NCBI RefSeq assembly: GCF_037974265.1
Contig: NZ_CP150233.1
Location: 5,022,001 to 5,086,000, forward strand
DNA: 64,000 nucleotides
Direction of reading: 5' to 3'
From: Paenibacillus sp. FSL R5-0623
Lineage (GTDB): Bacteria > Bacillota > Bacilli > Paenibacillales > Paenibacillaceae
The translations under genes were made by a program, and so were the position numbers. The notes under the pieces are model-generated. The model saw only the letters and a list, made by a program, of their open reading frames with translations, was not told the origin of the DNA and made no database searches. This document shows positions 9,103 through 17,833 of this stretch, one piece after another; position 1 is the stretch's first letter; every line of letters starts with the position of its first letter.

Positions 9103-9124
9103 AGTATTCATTAGCCTTAGGCCC

Positions 9125-9153
9125 ATCTTACCATATAATTATCCATATGACAA
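9125..9153 (-). promoter_or_regulatory. SigA-type promoter of licT-bglP
   Basis: On the minus strand TTGTCA, a 17-base spacer, and TAAGAT: a good match to the vegetative sigma consensus. A cre-like sequence (tgaaagcggttaat, one mismatch to the core) lies just upstream of the -35 box at about 9162-9175, consistent with CcpA control. Confidence 0.75.
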
Positions 9154-9231
9154 TGTTTTTGTGAAAGCGGTTAATGTGCGTTAATGTGACATTAGAAGGT
9201 GCTTGTACAACTGGGCTTATAGAACTAGTAT

Positions 9232-10656
9232 TTACTCATAGTTGTTCTTAAGACTTGCGCCATTTGTACTAATAACTTCCTTGTACCAATGGAATGATTT
9301 TTTCTTGTAACGATCCAGTGTTCCTGAACCGTCATTGTTGCGGTCTACATAGATGAAACCATAACGTTTCTTCATCTCTGCTGTTGAAGCACTTACCAAG
9401 TCAATACAGCCCCATGACGTATAACCCATCACTTCTACGCCATCCTCAAGAGCTTCGCCCACCTGTACCAGATGGTCATTCAAGTATTGAATACGGTAAT
9501 CATCATTCACCGTTTTATTGCCATTTTCGTCCGTGATCAGCTCATCGACTGCACCCAGGCCATTTTCGACAATAAACAATGGTTTTTGATAACGGTCCCA
9601 GTATTTGTTCAGCGTTACGCGTAATCCTTGCGGATCAATCTGCCAGCCCCACTCGCTCGCTTTGAGATAAGGGTTTTGCACACCTGCGAACAGGTTTCCT
9701 TTTCCTTCAACCCGTTTCTCCGGATCACCTGTCTCACAGATACTTACATAATAACTGAATGAGATAAAGTCTACGGTGTGCTTCAGAATTTCAGCATCGC
9801 CATCTTCAAACTTGATATTGATATTATTTGCTTTGAAATAACGATTAATGTATTTCGGATAATAACCACGTGCATGGATATCAGCAAAGATATCATTGCG
9901 CTGTTCCGCATGCATCGCTGCAACCACATCATCCGGGTTCGGAGTCAACGGATACGTAGGCATGCTCAGTACCATACAGCCAATTTTGGCTTCAGGCATA
10001 ATTTCATGACCCAGTTTAACAGCCAGCGCACTGGCTACCAATTCGTGATGGATCGCTTGGTACAGATCCTGTTTGGACAGTTCTGCTTTTGGCGTATAGA
10101 TCCCGCCGCTCATGAATGGCTCCTCCAGGATGGAGTTGATTTCATTAAACGTCAGCCAGTATTTCACTTTACCTTTGAAACGGTTGAAAAGCACTGTTAC
10201 ATAACGCTCGTAGAACTCGATCATTTTACGGTTAACCCAGCCATCATACGTTTTGGACAAGTGCAGTGGTGTCTCATAGTGAGAGATTGTTACGAGTGGT
10301 TCAATCCCGTATTTGTGGCACTCATCGAACAGGTCATCATAGAATTGCAGACCTTTCTCGTTTGGCTCCAATTCATCACCTTTAGGGAAGATACGGGACC
10401 AAGCGATAGATGTACGGAACACTTTGAAGCCCATTTCAGCAAACAGTTTAACATCCTCTTTGTAGCGGTTGTAAAAGTCAATTCCGATCAGTTTCAGGTT
10501 ATCTTCTGTAGGTGCTTCCGTTCTAGGCGTTGTAATCCCGTGTGGCATTACATCTTGAACAGACAGACCTTTGCCATCTGTATTATAAGCTCCTTCAAGT
10601 TGGTTGGCTGCTACAGCGCCGCCCCATAGGAAGTCTTTCGGAAATGGTGTAGTCAT
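9232..10656 (-). CDS. GH1 6-phospho-beta-glucosidase
   Basis: A 474-residue cytoplasmic family-1 glycosidase that would cleave the phosphorylated beta-glucosides delivered by BglP. The acid/base Glu lies in 'WLTFNEIN' and the nucleophile Glu in 'LFIVENGLG'; the 'FLWGGAVAANQLEGA' opening is typical of the phospho-glucosidase branch. The ATG at 10656 was chosen because AGAGAGGA is nine bases upstream; the ATG at 10665 abuts that site. It lies downstream of a second GH1 gene, with a RAT in the gap. Length is normal. The two GH1 paralogues may differ in aglycone preference. Confidence 0.93.
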   Translation of the reverse strand: MTTPFPKDFLWGGAVAANQLEGAYNTDGKGLSVQDVMPHGITTPRTEAPTEDNLKLIGIDFYNRYKEDVKLFAEMGFKVFRTSIAWSRIFPKGDELEPNEKGLQFYDDLFDECHKYGIEPLVTISHYETPLHLSKTYDGWVNRKMIEFYERYVTVLFNRFKGKVKYWLTFNEINSILEEPFMSGGIYTPKAELSKQDLYQAIHHELVASALAVKLGHEIMPEAKIGCMVLSMPTYPLTPNPDDVVAAMHAEQRNDIFADIHARGYYPKYINRYFKANNINIKFEDGDAEILKHTVDFISFSYYVSICETGDPEKRVEGKGNLFAGVQNPYLKASEWGWQIDPQGLRVTLNKYWDRYQKPLFIVENGLGAVDELITDENGNKTVNDDYRIQYLNDHLVQVGEALEDGVEVMGYTSWGCIDLVSASTAEMKKRYGFIYVDRNNDGSGTLDRYKKKSFHWYKEVISTNGASLKNNYE

Positions 10657-10799
10657 ATCAATCATTCCTCTCTAATTAACGATATTTTCATTCTTTGTCT
10701 AAATGCATTACTCTATCCTTTGCCGACAGGAAAAAGCGGACAATCTCCAACTAAAAGGGCCATCAGGAAAATTAGATTCCTTCCATGCCAACTTTCGTG

Positions 10800-10834
10800 T
10801 TAAGTTTTGCCCGCTTTTCATGCGATAACAATCC
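10800..10834 (-). promoter_or_regulatory. RAT between the two GH1 genes
   Basis: The minus strand reads GGATTGTTATCGC and, after a slightly longer loop, GGGCAAAACTTAA. It diverges from the other three RATs at several positions. A weak hairpin (10752-10795) ending in CTTTT follows and could be the paired terminator. It starts 15 bp after the upstream gene's stop codon, so it would act on read-through RNA. Confidence 0.65.
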
Positions 10835-10848
10835 TGGAAACGAGAGAA

Positions 10849-12306
10849 CTACAGTTGCTCACCATTGCTGGAGATTACATTTTTGTACCAGTCGAATGAA
10901 TCCTTTTTGGAACGTTTGAGTGTTCCATTACCTTCATCATCCAGATCCACGTAGATAAAACCATAACGTTTGGACATTTCGGAAGTGGACATACTCACAA
11001 GGTCAATTGGACCCCATGCTGTGAATCCAATCAGATCAACGCCGTCTTTGATGGCTTCTTTCATTTGTTCAATGTGTTTTTTCAGGTAATCCACTCGATA
11101 GGAGTCATGGATCGAACCGTCTTCTTCAACACGGTCATATGCACCCAGACCATTTTCTACGATGAACAATGGTTTCTGGTAACGATCCCAGAAGTTGTTC
11201 AGGGTTACGCGCAGACCGATCGGATCGATCTCCCAACCCCAGTCGGATGCTTCCAGATAAGGGTTTTTCACGCCGCCAGTCAGGTTACCCGATGTTTCTT
11301 CCTTGTCTGCAGATGCAGATTTGGTTACGGACATGTAGTAGCTGAAGGAGATGAAATCAACTGTATTGTTCAGCAAGATCTCATCATCGCCTGCTTCTTT
11401 TTGAATCACGATGTCATTTTCTTCAAAATAACGAGCCATGTAGTTCGGGTACTTACCACGAGCATGCATGTCCGTGAAGAAGAGGTTGATCTGATTCTCG
11501 TGTTGAGCCAGACGAACATCTACCGGATTACATGTTGCTGCATAGGTTTCCATACGAGCAAGCATACAACCCACTTGGGAACCAGGGATAATTTCGTGTG
11601 CAAGCTTTGTTACCAATGCACTTGCTACAAATTGATGATGCAGCGCTTGATAAGTGGTTTGCAACTTGTTGTCCACTTTATCGATCAGAATGCCGCCGCC
11701 AGTGTACGGGCTGAACAGCATGACGTTAATTTCATTAAACGTCAGCCAGTATTTCACTTTATTTTTATAACGGTTGAACACCGTTTCTGCATATCGAACA
11801 TAGTGCTGGATTACTTCTCGGCCAGCCCAGCCGTTATATTTTTGCGTCAAGCCAAGCGGTGTCTCATAGTGAGACAATGTAACGAGCGGCTCGATGCCAT
11901 ATTTCAACAACTCGTCGAATACTTCATCGTAGAATTTCAAGCCTGCTTCATTTGGCTCTTGATCATAACCGTTCGGGAAAATACGTGCCCAGTGAATGGA
12001 CAAACGGAATACTTTGAAGCCCATTTCGGCAAACAATGCAATATCTTCTCTAAAGTGATGGTAGAAATCGATACCAAAACGTTTCGGGAAACGTTCTTCA
12101 ATTTTGCCGGAGAGGATCTCTTCAATTCGGGAAGAGGAAATTTCCATGGCATGTCCGCCTGTACGCTTCTCTTTCGGAACATGAGCGATCATATCCGCTG
12201 TGGAGAGGCCTTTGCCGTCCTTATCGAATGCACCCTCCAATTGATTGGCAGCTGTAGCGCCGCCCCATAGGAAGTTTTCGGGGAATCCTTTTTTTGCCGT
12301 GGTCAT
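10849..12306 (-). CDS. GH1 6-phospho-beta-glucosidase
   Basis: A 485-residue family-1 glycosidase, paralogous to the downstream gene at 9232. The acid/base Glu is in 'WLTFNEINVML' and the nucleophile in 'LFIVENGLGAYD'. It has an extra loop near residues 45-75 compared with its paralogue. The start at 12306 has GAGG nine bases upstream; the frame is open further to 12363 but without a ribosome site. It is the first gene of the leftward beta-glucoside locus and is preceded by a RAT-terminator and a cre-like site, so it should need inducer and be repressed by glucose. Confidence 0.93.
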   Translation of the reverse strand: MTTAKKGFPENFLWGGATAANQLEGAFDKDGKGLSTADMIAHVPKEKRTGGHAMEISSSRIEEILSGKIEERFPKRFGIDFYHHFREDIALFAEMGFKVFRLSIHWARIFPNGYDQEPNEAGLKFYDEVFDELLKYGIEPLVTLSHYETPLGLTQKYNGWAGREVIQHYVRYAETVFNRYKNKVKYWLTFNEINVMLFSPYTGGGILIDKVDNKLQTTYQALHHQFVASALVTKLAHEIIPGSQVGCMLARMETYAATCNPVDVRLAQHENQINLFFTDMHARGKYPNYMARYFEENDIVIQKEAGDDEILLNNTVDFISFSYYMSVTKSASADKEETSGNLTGGVKNPYLEASDWGWEIDPIGLRVTLNNFWDRYQKPLFIVENGLGAYDRVEEDGSIHDSYRVDYLKKHIEQMKEAIKDGVDLIGFTAWGPIDLVSMSTSEMSKRYGFIYVDLDDEGNGTLKRSKKDSFDWYKNVISSNGEQL

Positions 12307-12382
12307 GAACAACAACCTCTTTTCGAAATTTATTTTGGTTTTTCCAGGTGAGAAATTGTGCAATTTAGAGCAGAAAACAAGA

Positions 12383-12450
12383 AAAACCTAAACTCAAGGT
12401 AAAATAGCACCAAAAAAAGGGGCTTTCATTTCACCATCAGTTTAGGTTTT
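12383..12450 (-). terminator. LicT-controlled terminator before first GH1 gene
   Basis: A perfect 12-bp stem (aaaacctaaact at 12383-12394 with its complement at 12439-12450), followed on the minus strand by a T-rich tail. It overlaps the RAT at 12441-12473. Confidence 0.85.
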
Positions 12451-12473
12451 GCCTGTCTTCACAGTTACAATCC
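12441..12473 (-). promoter_or_regulatory. RAT for first GH1 gene
   Basis: The minus strand reads GGATTGTAACTG, a loop, then GGCAAAACCTAAA; very close to the bglP copy. It shares its 3' end with the terminator stem. Confidence 0.88.
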
Positions 12474-12516
12474 ATCAAAAGATGTTATTGCGTATTCTGT
12501 TTGTGTTTGCTCTTGT

Positions 12517-12545
12517 AATGTAAGCGTAACATATCTATTTTGCAA
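12517..12545 (-). promoter_or_regulatory. Probable promoter with overlapping cre-like site
   Basis: The minus strand has TTGCAA, 17 bases, TACATT, a moderate sigma-A match about 45 bases before the RAT. A palindrome-like ATGTAAGCGTAACAT at 12518-12532 overlaps the -10 box; it is a cre consensus with one mismatch, suggesting catabolite repression of the locus. Confidence 0.5.
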
Positions 12546-12597
12546 AATCAACTTCACTGGATCATATGATCGTTCGCACACTCTCTCCATTGGAAAA

Positions 12598-12891
12598 TTA
12601 ACGCGGCATACGCATAATGGCTGCCCTTAATGCCTGCGCTCCTTCCTCTGTTTCCAGGTAAGCAGCGGGACTTTGGTCCCCTAAAGCCGGGATATCTTTC
12701 GCCAGCCATTCAAAAGCGTACTCCCCCATTTCACACCAAAGCACCCGACTTATATCCGCCGGAATCCCTTGTACTCGCGCACGTTCTACCCAAGTGGGGT
12801 CCATCTTCTGTTCAAGTTCTTCAAACCGTTCAGAAAATGAGTCCCATCTTGCCTGCTTAAACTCCCTGAAATAAATACCTTTCATACTCAT
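12598..12891 (-). CDS. MbcA/ParS/Xre-type toxin-binding domain protein
   Basis: A 97-residue cytoplasmic protein. The C-terminal half ('FEWLAKDIPALGDQSPAAYL' followed by 'ETEEGAQALRAAI') closely matches the toxin-binding domain of Xre/MbcA/ParS antitoxins (DUF2384), where 'PALGGxxPxxLLxTxEG' is typical. The usual N-terminal DNA-binding helix-turn-helix is not evident, and no RES-type toxin lies next to it. GGGGAG precedes the ATG. It may be an orphan antitoxin or a repurposed scaffold; function is uncertain. Confidence 0.65.
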   Translation of the reverse strand: MSMKGIYFREFKQARWDSFSERFEELEQKMDPTWVERARVQGIPADISRVLWCEMGEYAFEWLAKDIPALGDQSPAAYLETEEGAQALRAAIMRMPR

Positions 12892-13040
12892 GTAATTTCA
12901 CTCCCCATATCGCCATTTGTAACCCTGTGGTCCTATTTAAAACAATTCATCCTAAAGCCGCTTGAAACGACTTCTGTAACAGGTAGACTTAATTTTAAAT
13001 GTTTTTTCGGGGGAAAGACTAGTACAGGAGGATTCAGAAA

Positions 13041-14105
13041 ATGACTCACGAAGAAAATACATCCGGTTGGGATGCGATTGATAAAGCCATCGGTGATCTA
13101 TACGGTGAACAAGAGCCAAAACACTACGGCACTGCCCTTCCGTATATGCTCGGGGGGCCTGATCCACTTGATGGTATCAGCGTCTATGCTGTCGATAACC
13201 CTATGCCTCACTGGCATTTTGTCACCTACGGTTTCTCTGAATTATATGAAAAAGAGATGCAGGATGCATCCAAGAGCGGATATGGATTTGAGCTCACCTT
13301 TCGTCTTACACGCAGTGAAGCAGAGACTGATCCGCCAGCCTGGGCGCTGAATCTGCTACAGAATGTAGGACGTTACGTATTCACCAGCGGAAATATCTTT
13401 CAGCCAGGAGATTACATGGACGCCAATGGCCCCATCTGTCTGGAGTCTGATACTTTGCTGACTGCTCTCTCGTTTATTGAAGATCCGGATCTACCCGCAA
13501 TCTCTACGCCTAATGGTTCAGTGCAATTTATTCAGATGGTTGGCATTACAGGTCGGGAACTGGAAATGATTCAAAGCTGGAATGCTCGTGGATTCCTGTC
13601 TGCCTCCTCCATGTTCATGCCCAAATATGTGACGGATCTGATGAGAAATTCGTATGCAGATATTCCTTCGGTTATACAAGCGGTTGAGGATGGAATGGAA
13701 CAGGACGGATCCAGCACAGCCTTTTTATTCATACAACAACTGGCTTGGGAGTCTCCTCGCAAAAGATTGCTGCAAAAATCGGTCCCGGCCAAACTCCAGC
13801 TTGGAGCCAAACAAGCCGTATTAGTTGGCACCATCCTTCGTAGCCGAATTTCGAAAGGTGCCTCCCTATCCTTGATCGGACCGGATACTAATATTCTGTT
13901 CGAAGCAGGAGAACAACCAGCCGTATTGGAATCGGACAGACAAACTATCCTGACGGTGAACAAACAAATTGTTGAGGAGCTGGCAGAGAACCTTCTTCCG
14001 GTTGAAGGGACATTTGAAGTAACTTCATTGGATCATATTATCGTTCAGATTGTTAGAACAGAAATCAAGGACCAAGAAGGACATGTCATTCAAACGATTG
14101 GATGA
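13041..14105 (+). CDS. Suppressor of fused (SUFU) domain protein
   Basis: A 354-residue cytoplasmic protein whose first ~190 residues match the SUFU fold: 'YGTALPYMLGGPDPLDGIS', 'HWHFVTYGFSELY' and 'GYGFELTFRL' are the family's diagnostic strands. Bacterial SUFU proteins often act as immunity proteins for polymorphic toxins; the metazoan relative is the Hedgehog-pathway suppressor. The C-terminal ~150 residues are a separate beta-rich region I do not recognise. AGGAGG precedes the ATG. The next gene, a LuxR-type regulator, starts 68 bp after the stop and is probably co-transcribed. Confidence 0.88.
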   Translation: MTHEENTSGWDAIDKAIGDLYGEQEPKHYGTALPYMLGGPDPLDGISVYAVDNPMPHWHFVTYGFSELYEKEMQDASKSGYGFELTFRLTRSEAETDPPAWALNLLQNVGRYVFTSGNIFQPGDYMDANGPICLESDTLLTALSFIEDPDLPAISTPNGSVQFIQMVGITGRELEMIQSWNARGFLSASSMFMPKYVTDLMRNSYADIPSVIQAVEDGMEQDGSSTAFLFIQQLAWESPRKRLLQKSVPAKLQLGAKQAVLVGTILRSRISKGASLSLIGPDTNILFEAGEQPAVLESDRQTILTVNKQIVEELAENLLPVEGTFEVTSLDHIIVQIVRTEIKDQEGHVIQTIG

Positions 14106-14173
14106 GAACACCCTCAGATTCAGTAAAAGATCAACGTTTGTATTCAGCGATTGTGAAGCAAGGAGGAAACAAC

Positions 14174-14935
14174 ATGCCTGCCATTACATTTGCCACACGA
14201 CACGAAGAGTCTCCGACTTGCTCGCATGCAGCAGGAACGGCTCCGTTCGACTATTTACCAAAATCCAGTCTGGACAGGCTTCGCAAAATCAATCATTTCC
14301 TGATTCATGCATTCCAGAACAGTATCTCGGATATCAAAGAAAATTTAACAGGCACCTATCTTTTTCTACTTACAGATACGGACGGTGTGTTACTCTCCAT
14401 GGATTACAGTTCAGATCTTGAAGCTGTGGTGAAACATTCCCCTATATGTCCGGGTATGATCTTCACCGCAAAGAGCTGTGGAGTTAACGCCATATCAGAA
14501 ACGATGGACAGCAACGAGCCTGTAGTACTGCTGCCCGAGCAGCATGAAAGTCCTTATTTTCAAAGCTGGCATTGTTACGCCGCACCTCTGTTCATGGGAT
14601 CGCAACATGTAGGTTATCTGGATGTGTCCACCATTAATGCAGATATGCAAGGTGAACTGATTGCCATTGCCAAGCTTATTCCAGCGTACATGCAGAACTG
14701 TTATCAGAGTCAACAGACTGCTGAAGTGTGCGACAAACCAGCGGTGGAGTTCACCGAGCGTCAGTTAACCATTCTGGAGATGATAGCCGGGGGCCTCACC
14801 GTGAAAGCCATTGCTTTGAAATTAAAGATCAAGGAATGCACCGTGAATCATCACAAAAAAGTGATTTTTAACAAATTAGGTGTGCAATCCAGCACAGAAG
14901 CTGTTTCAATTGCTAGCCGAATGTCTTATGTATAG
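14174..14935 (+). CDS. LuxR-type regulator with GAF-like sensor
   Basis: A 253-residue transcription factor. A C-terminal LuxR/FixJ helix-turn-helix ('FTERQLTILEMIAGGLTVKA' through 'IFNKLGVQSSTEAV', ~190-250) is preceded by a GAF-like domain (~35-170). That domain ('YLFLLTDTDGVLLSM', 'CGVNAISETMDSNEPVVL', 'WHCYAAPLF') strongly recalls the N-terminal sensor of AcoR-type sigma-54 activators, here joined to a LuxR output instead. AAGGAGG at seven bases decides the start at 14174; the frame is open to an ATG at 14102 overlapping the SUFU stop. The signal is unknown. Confidence 0.8.
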   Translation: MPAITFATRHEESPTCSHAAGTAPFDYLPKSSLDRLRKINHFLIHAFQNSISDIKENLTGTYLFLLTDTDGVLLSMDYSSDLEAVVKHSPICPGMIFTAKSCGVNAISETMDSNEPVVLLPEQHESPYFQSWHCYAAPLFMGSQHVGYLDVSTINADMQGELIAIAKLIPAYMQNCYQSQQTAEVCDKPAVEFTERQLTILEMIAGGLTVKAIALKLKIKECTVNHHKKVIFNKLGVQSSTEAVSIASRMSYV

Positions 14936-14941
14936 AAGACC

Positions 14942-14960
14942 CCTATAGATTCCTATAGGT
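14942..14960. promoter_or_regulatory. Short palindrome upstream of lipoprotein gene
   Basis: cctatag and ctatagg form a 7-bp inverted repeat with a four-base spacer, about 90 bp upstream of the lipoprotein ATG and just after the LuxR regulator's stop. It has the look of an operator. Assignment to the adjacent LuxR protein is only a guess. Confidence 0.35.
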
Positions 14961-15045
14961 AGTATATGAGAACGTTTGTGCTACAATTTAGGAAGCAGGC
15001 AACATGTAGAGAGAGAAACACACACACACATTTCAGGAGGGTAAT

Positions 15046-15825
15046 ATGACAATTCCAAAAAAAGCTTCTTTATTCGCCATGCTCATTATGATTATGCTGG
15101 TTGCAGCCGCTTGCGGTGACAAAGCAGATAACACAGCCGCAACAGAAGAGCCTACCCCGACAGAAACAACGACGGGTACTGATTCAGATACAGCGAATAC
15201 AGAAGAAACAGAGAAAACAGAACCAGCAAGCGAAGAGTCCAAGGAAACTGATAATTCCCAAGACGTTGAGCTGGGGACGACGGAAAAAGGTTCTTACACC
15301 AATGACTATTTTGGCGTATCTCTGAAATTCCCGGAAGCATGGGAGTTCCAGGATGCTGCAGGCATGAATGAGCTGACAAGTGCTTCATCCGAAGCGATTG
15401 CTGGTGATGATGAAACAAAGAAAAAACAAATCGAACTGTCTCAGACCAAAACATTGAATCTGCTTATGGCTTCAAAGTATCCATTGGACGGGGGTCAAGT
15501 TGGCCCTTCCGCTATGGCCATTGCTGAGAAAGTAAGCTTGTTGCAAGGCATTCGTACAGGTAAAGACTACCTGGAAGCAACCAAAAAATTCATGGTGGAT
15601 AGCCAGTTCCCTTACGATTATAAGGAAATGACAACGGAAACCATCGGTGGTAAAGAGATGGATCTGATGCAAATCACGATGGATGCAGGTGACGGTTCAA
15701 CCATTACTCAAGATTACTATAGTACAATCATTGAAGGTTATGCTTTCAACTTCATCTTCACTTACATGGATGATAAGACCAAAGCTGAAATTGATACCAT
15801 CAAGAAATCGGTTCAATTCAAATAA
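15046..15825 (+). CDS. Lipoprotein of unknown function
   Basis: A 259-residue exported lipoprotein. The signal peptide ends in lipobox 'VAAAC' (Cys ~23), followed by a ~50-residue Thr/Glu/Ser-rich spacer and a globular domain (~85-259) with 'NDYFGVSLKFPEAWEF' near its start. This resembles PsbP/MOG1-like folds found in Gram-positive lipoproteins. No enzymatic motif is visible. AGGAGG precedes the ATG. It sits alone after the LuxR gene and ends at a strong terminator. Confidence 0.85.
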   Translation: MTIPKKASLFAMLIMIMLVAAACGDKADNTAATEEPTPTETTTGTDSDTANTEETEKTEPASEESKETDNSQDVELGTTEKGSYTNDYFGVSLKFPEAWEFQDAAGMNELTSASSEAIAGDDETKKKQIELSQTKTLNLLMASKYPLDGGQVGPSAMAIAEKVSLLQGIRTGKDYLEATKKFMVDSQFPYDYKEMTTETIGGKEMDLMQITMDAGDGSTITQDYYSTIIEGYAFNFIFTYMDDKTKAEIDTIKKSVQFK

Positions 15826-15866
15826 TCGCTTTCGATTACTGCCATTATACAAAGCACATATAACAC

Positions 15867-15909
15867 AACCCCGATAACGATCTATGAGATCATTGTCGGG
15901 GTTCTTTTT
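15867..15909 (+). terminator. Terminator of lipoprotein gene
   Basis: aaccccgat(aa)cgatc pairs with gatc(att)gtcggggtt around a short loop, followed by CTTTTTT on the plus strand. Confidence 0.85.
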
Positions 15910-15931
15910 TACTAAAAAAAGATTTCTTGCA

Positions 15932-17683
15932 CTAGCTAGATATGGCTACCCAGTGCCCTTCCGTGATCTCTACCCACTTGGAATGTTCGAGATTATAACG
16001 GTCCTCCATTTCAACATTTTCTCTTGTTGTTTCTTTGACAACATGTCTCTTTTTCTTCGCTTCTACCGCCGGATCAGGCACAGGAATAGCGGACAGCAAT
16101 GCCTTGGTGTAGGCATGTTGAGGGTTCGAATAGAGTTCTTCACTCTCAGCCAGCTCCACAATCTTCCCGTTATACATCACCGCCACTCGATCACTGATAT
16201 GTTTAACCATGGACAAGTCATGCGCGATGAAGAGATACGTCAATCCGAGTCGCTGCTGCAACTCTTCAAGCAGTTGTACGATCTGAGCCTGTATCGATAC
16301 ATCCAGGGCAGACAACGGCTCATCACATACGATGAATTCAGGTTCCACAGCCAGAGCTCGTGCAATACCGATCCGCTGTCTCTGTCCACCCGAGAATTCA
16401 TGTGGATAACGCTGCGCATGGGTGGGATCGAGACCTACCATATCCAGTAATTCCTCCACCCGCTTCTCCCGCTGAGATGCAATTCCTGCAAGTTGATGGA
16501 TATCAAGCGCTTCTCCAATGATATCCATAATCCTCATTTTGGGGTTCAGCGATGCATAGGGGTCTTGGAAGATGATCTGCATATGTCTGCGCATCGTTTT
16601 CATCTCCGAGGCTGACAAGCGATTGAGCGGGACTCCTTTAAACAGTACATCTCCACCTGTTGGCTCATGCAGCCGCAGAATCGCACGCCCCGTGGTTGAT
16701 TTTCCGCTACCGGATTCCCCTACAACGCCAAGCGTCTCTCCTTGACGAATATGAAAACTGATATCATTCACGGCCTTTAAGGTATTGCCTTTCCCCAGAT
16801 TAAAATGTTGTCTGAGTGATTTCACCTCAAGCAATGGCTGATCGTCTTCCAGATCTCTTGGGACCAACGATACCGGTTTCGGCTTTTTCTTCTGATCCAG
16901 ACGTGGTAATGCATTCAAAAGTCTAATCGTATATGGGTGTTTGGGATTAGCAAAAATCTCTGTTGTAGTCCCGGTTTCCACGATCTGTCCTTCTTTCATA
17001 ACAACAACCCGATCACACATGCCTGCTACTACGCCCAGATCATGTGTGATCAGAATAATCGATGTACCCAGTTGGTCCTGCATATCTTTCATCAAATTCA
17101 GAATCTGAGCCTGAATGGTAACGTCCAGTGCGGTTGTCGGCTCATCGGCAATAAGCAATTCAGGACGACAAGCAAGTGCAATACCGATCATGACCCTCTG
17201 GCGCATGCCTCCGGAGAATTCATGCGGATACTGGTTGTAGCGTATTTCGCTCCGAGTTATCCCCACCCGTTCCATCATGGCAATCGCCTGCTTCTTGGCT
17301 TCCCTTTTGGACACCTTCTGGTGTTTGATCAGACTCTCAGATATCTGCTTCCCCACTTTAATAGTCGGATTAAGGGAACTCATCGGGTCCTGAAAAATCA
17401 TGCCAATATCACGCCCACGGATGCTCTCCATCTCTTTCTGCGTTTTATTGGCCAGGTCGACCCCTTTAAATAGAATCTCTCCATTTTTCATCTGCGAAGG
17501 CGGGGAAGCAAGCAGCCTCATAATGGAACGTGCGGTCACACTCTTTCCACTGCCCGATTCACCTACAATGCCCAGCGTCTCCCCTTTGCGTACTTCAAAA
17601 CTCACTTCTCGCACTGCCTGAAACTCACTCTCTCCAGAATGAAAAGAGACCGATAGATCATTCACTTTCAGTAAAGGTTCCAT
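15932..17683 (-). CDS. Fused OppD-OppF-type ABC ATPase
   Basis: A 583-residue protein holding two complete peptide-type ABC ATPase domains in one chain. Domain 1 (~5-250) has Walker A 'GESGSGKSVTARS', signature 'FSGGMRQRVMIG' and Walker B 'LLIADEPTTALD'. Domain 2 (~285-540) has 'GESGSGKSTTGRAI', 'FSGGQRQRIGIA' and 'FIVCDEPLSALD'. Such fusions (as in GsiA) power di/oligopeptide or nickel/opine importers. The start at 17683 matches the usual 'LLKVNDLSVSF' opening; upstream frame to 17875 has no ribosome site. It is divergent from its likely partners, the permease genes at 17834, across a 150-bp promoter region. Confidence 0.92.
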   Translation of the reverse strand: MEPLLKVNDLSVSFHSGESEFQAVREVSFEVRKGETLGIVGESGSGKSVTARSIMRLLASPPSQMKNGEILFKGVDLANKTQKEMESIRGRDIGMIFQDPMSSLNPTIKVGKQISESLIKHQKVSKREAKKQAIAMMERVGITRSEIRYNQYPHEFSGGMRQRVMIGIALACRPELLIADEPTTALDVTIQAQILNLMKDMQDQLGTSIILITHDLGVVAGMCDRVVVMKEGQIVETGTTTEIFANPKHPYTIRLLNALPRLDQKKKPKPVSLVPRDLEDDQPLLEVKSLRQHFNLGKGNTLKAVNDISFHIRQGETLGVVGESGSGKSTTGRAILRLHEPTGGDVLFKGVPLNRLSASEMKTMRRHMQIIFQDPYASLNPKMRIMDIIGEALDIHQLAGIASQREKRVEELLDMVGLDPTHAQRYPHEFSGGQRQRIGIARALAVEPEFIVCDEPLSALDVSIQAQIVQLLEELQQRLGLTYLFIAHDLSMVKHISDRVAVMYNGKIVELAESEELYSNPQHAYTKALLSAIPVPDPAVEAKKKRHVVKETTRENVEMEDRYNLEHSKWVEITEGHWVAISS

Positions 17684-17746
17684 ATCATCACCAGCTCTCA
17701 TCCGTTTTTCACATTCACTCATCTCATATGTATACCATTTAAATCC

Positions 17747-17775
17747 TTGACAATTGTTTAGACCCTGAATAATAT
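17747..17775 (+). promoter_or_regulatory. Promoter of the permease/binding-protein operon
   Basis: A perfect TTGACA -35 box, a 17-base spacer and TAATAT, pointing to the permease TTG start at 17834. It lies in the 150-bp gap shared with the divergent ATPase gene. Confidence 0.65.
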
Positions 17776-17833
17776 ATACTATATCAATCGGAATAATGCA
17801 ATTTAAACCTGAATGAAAGGAGGCACGCTTGGT

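Noticed and set aside
9778..10629. Rightward open frame of 283 codons opposite the GH1 gene
   Set aside because: Antisense shadow of a well-supported GH1 gene; unusual Cys/Phe/Ile-rich composition and no ribosome site.
11065..12270. Rightward open frame of 401 codons opposite the second GH1 gene
   Set aside because: Same shadow effect as in its paralogue; the frame is open only because the GH1 codons lack certain triplets.
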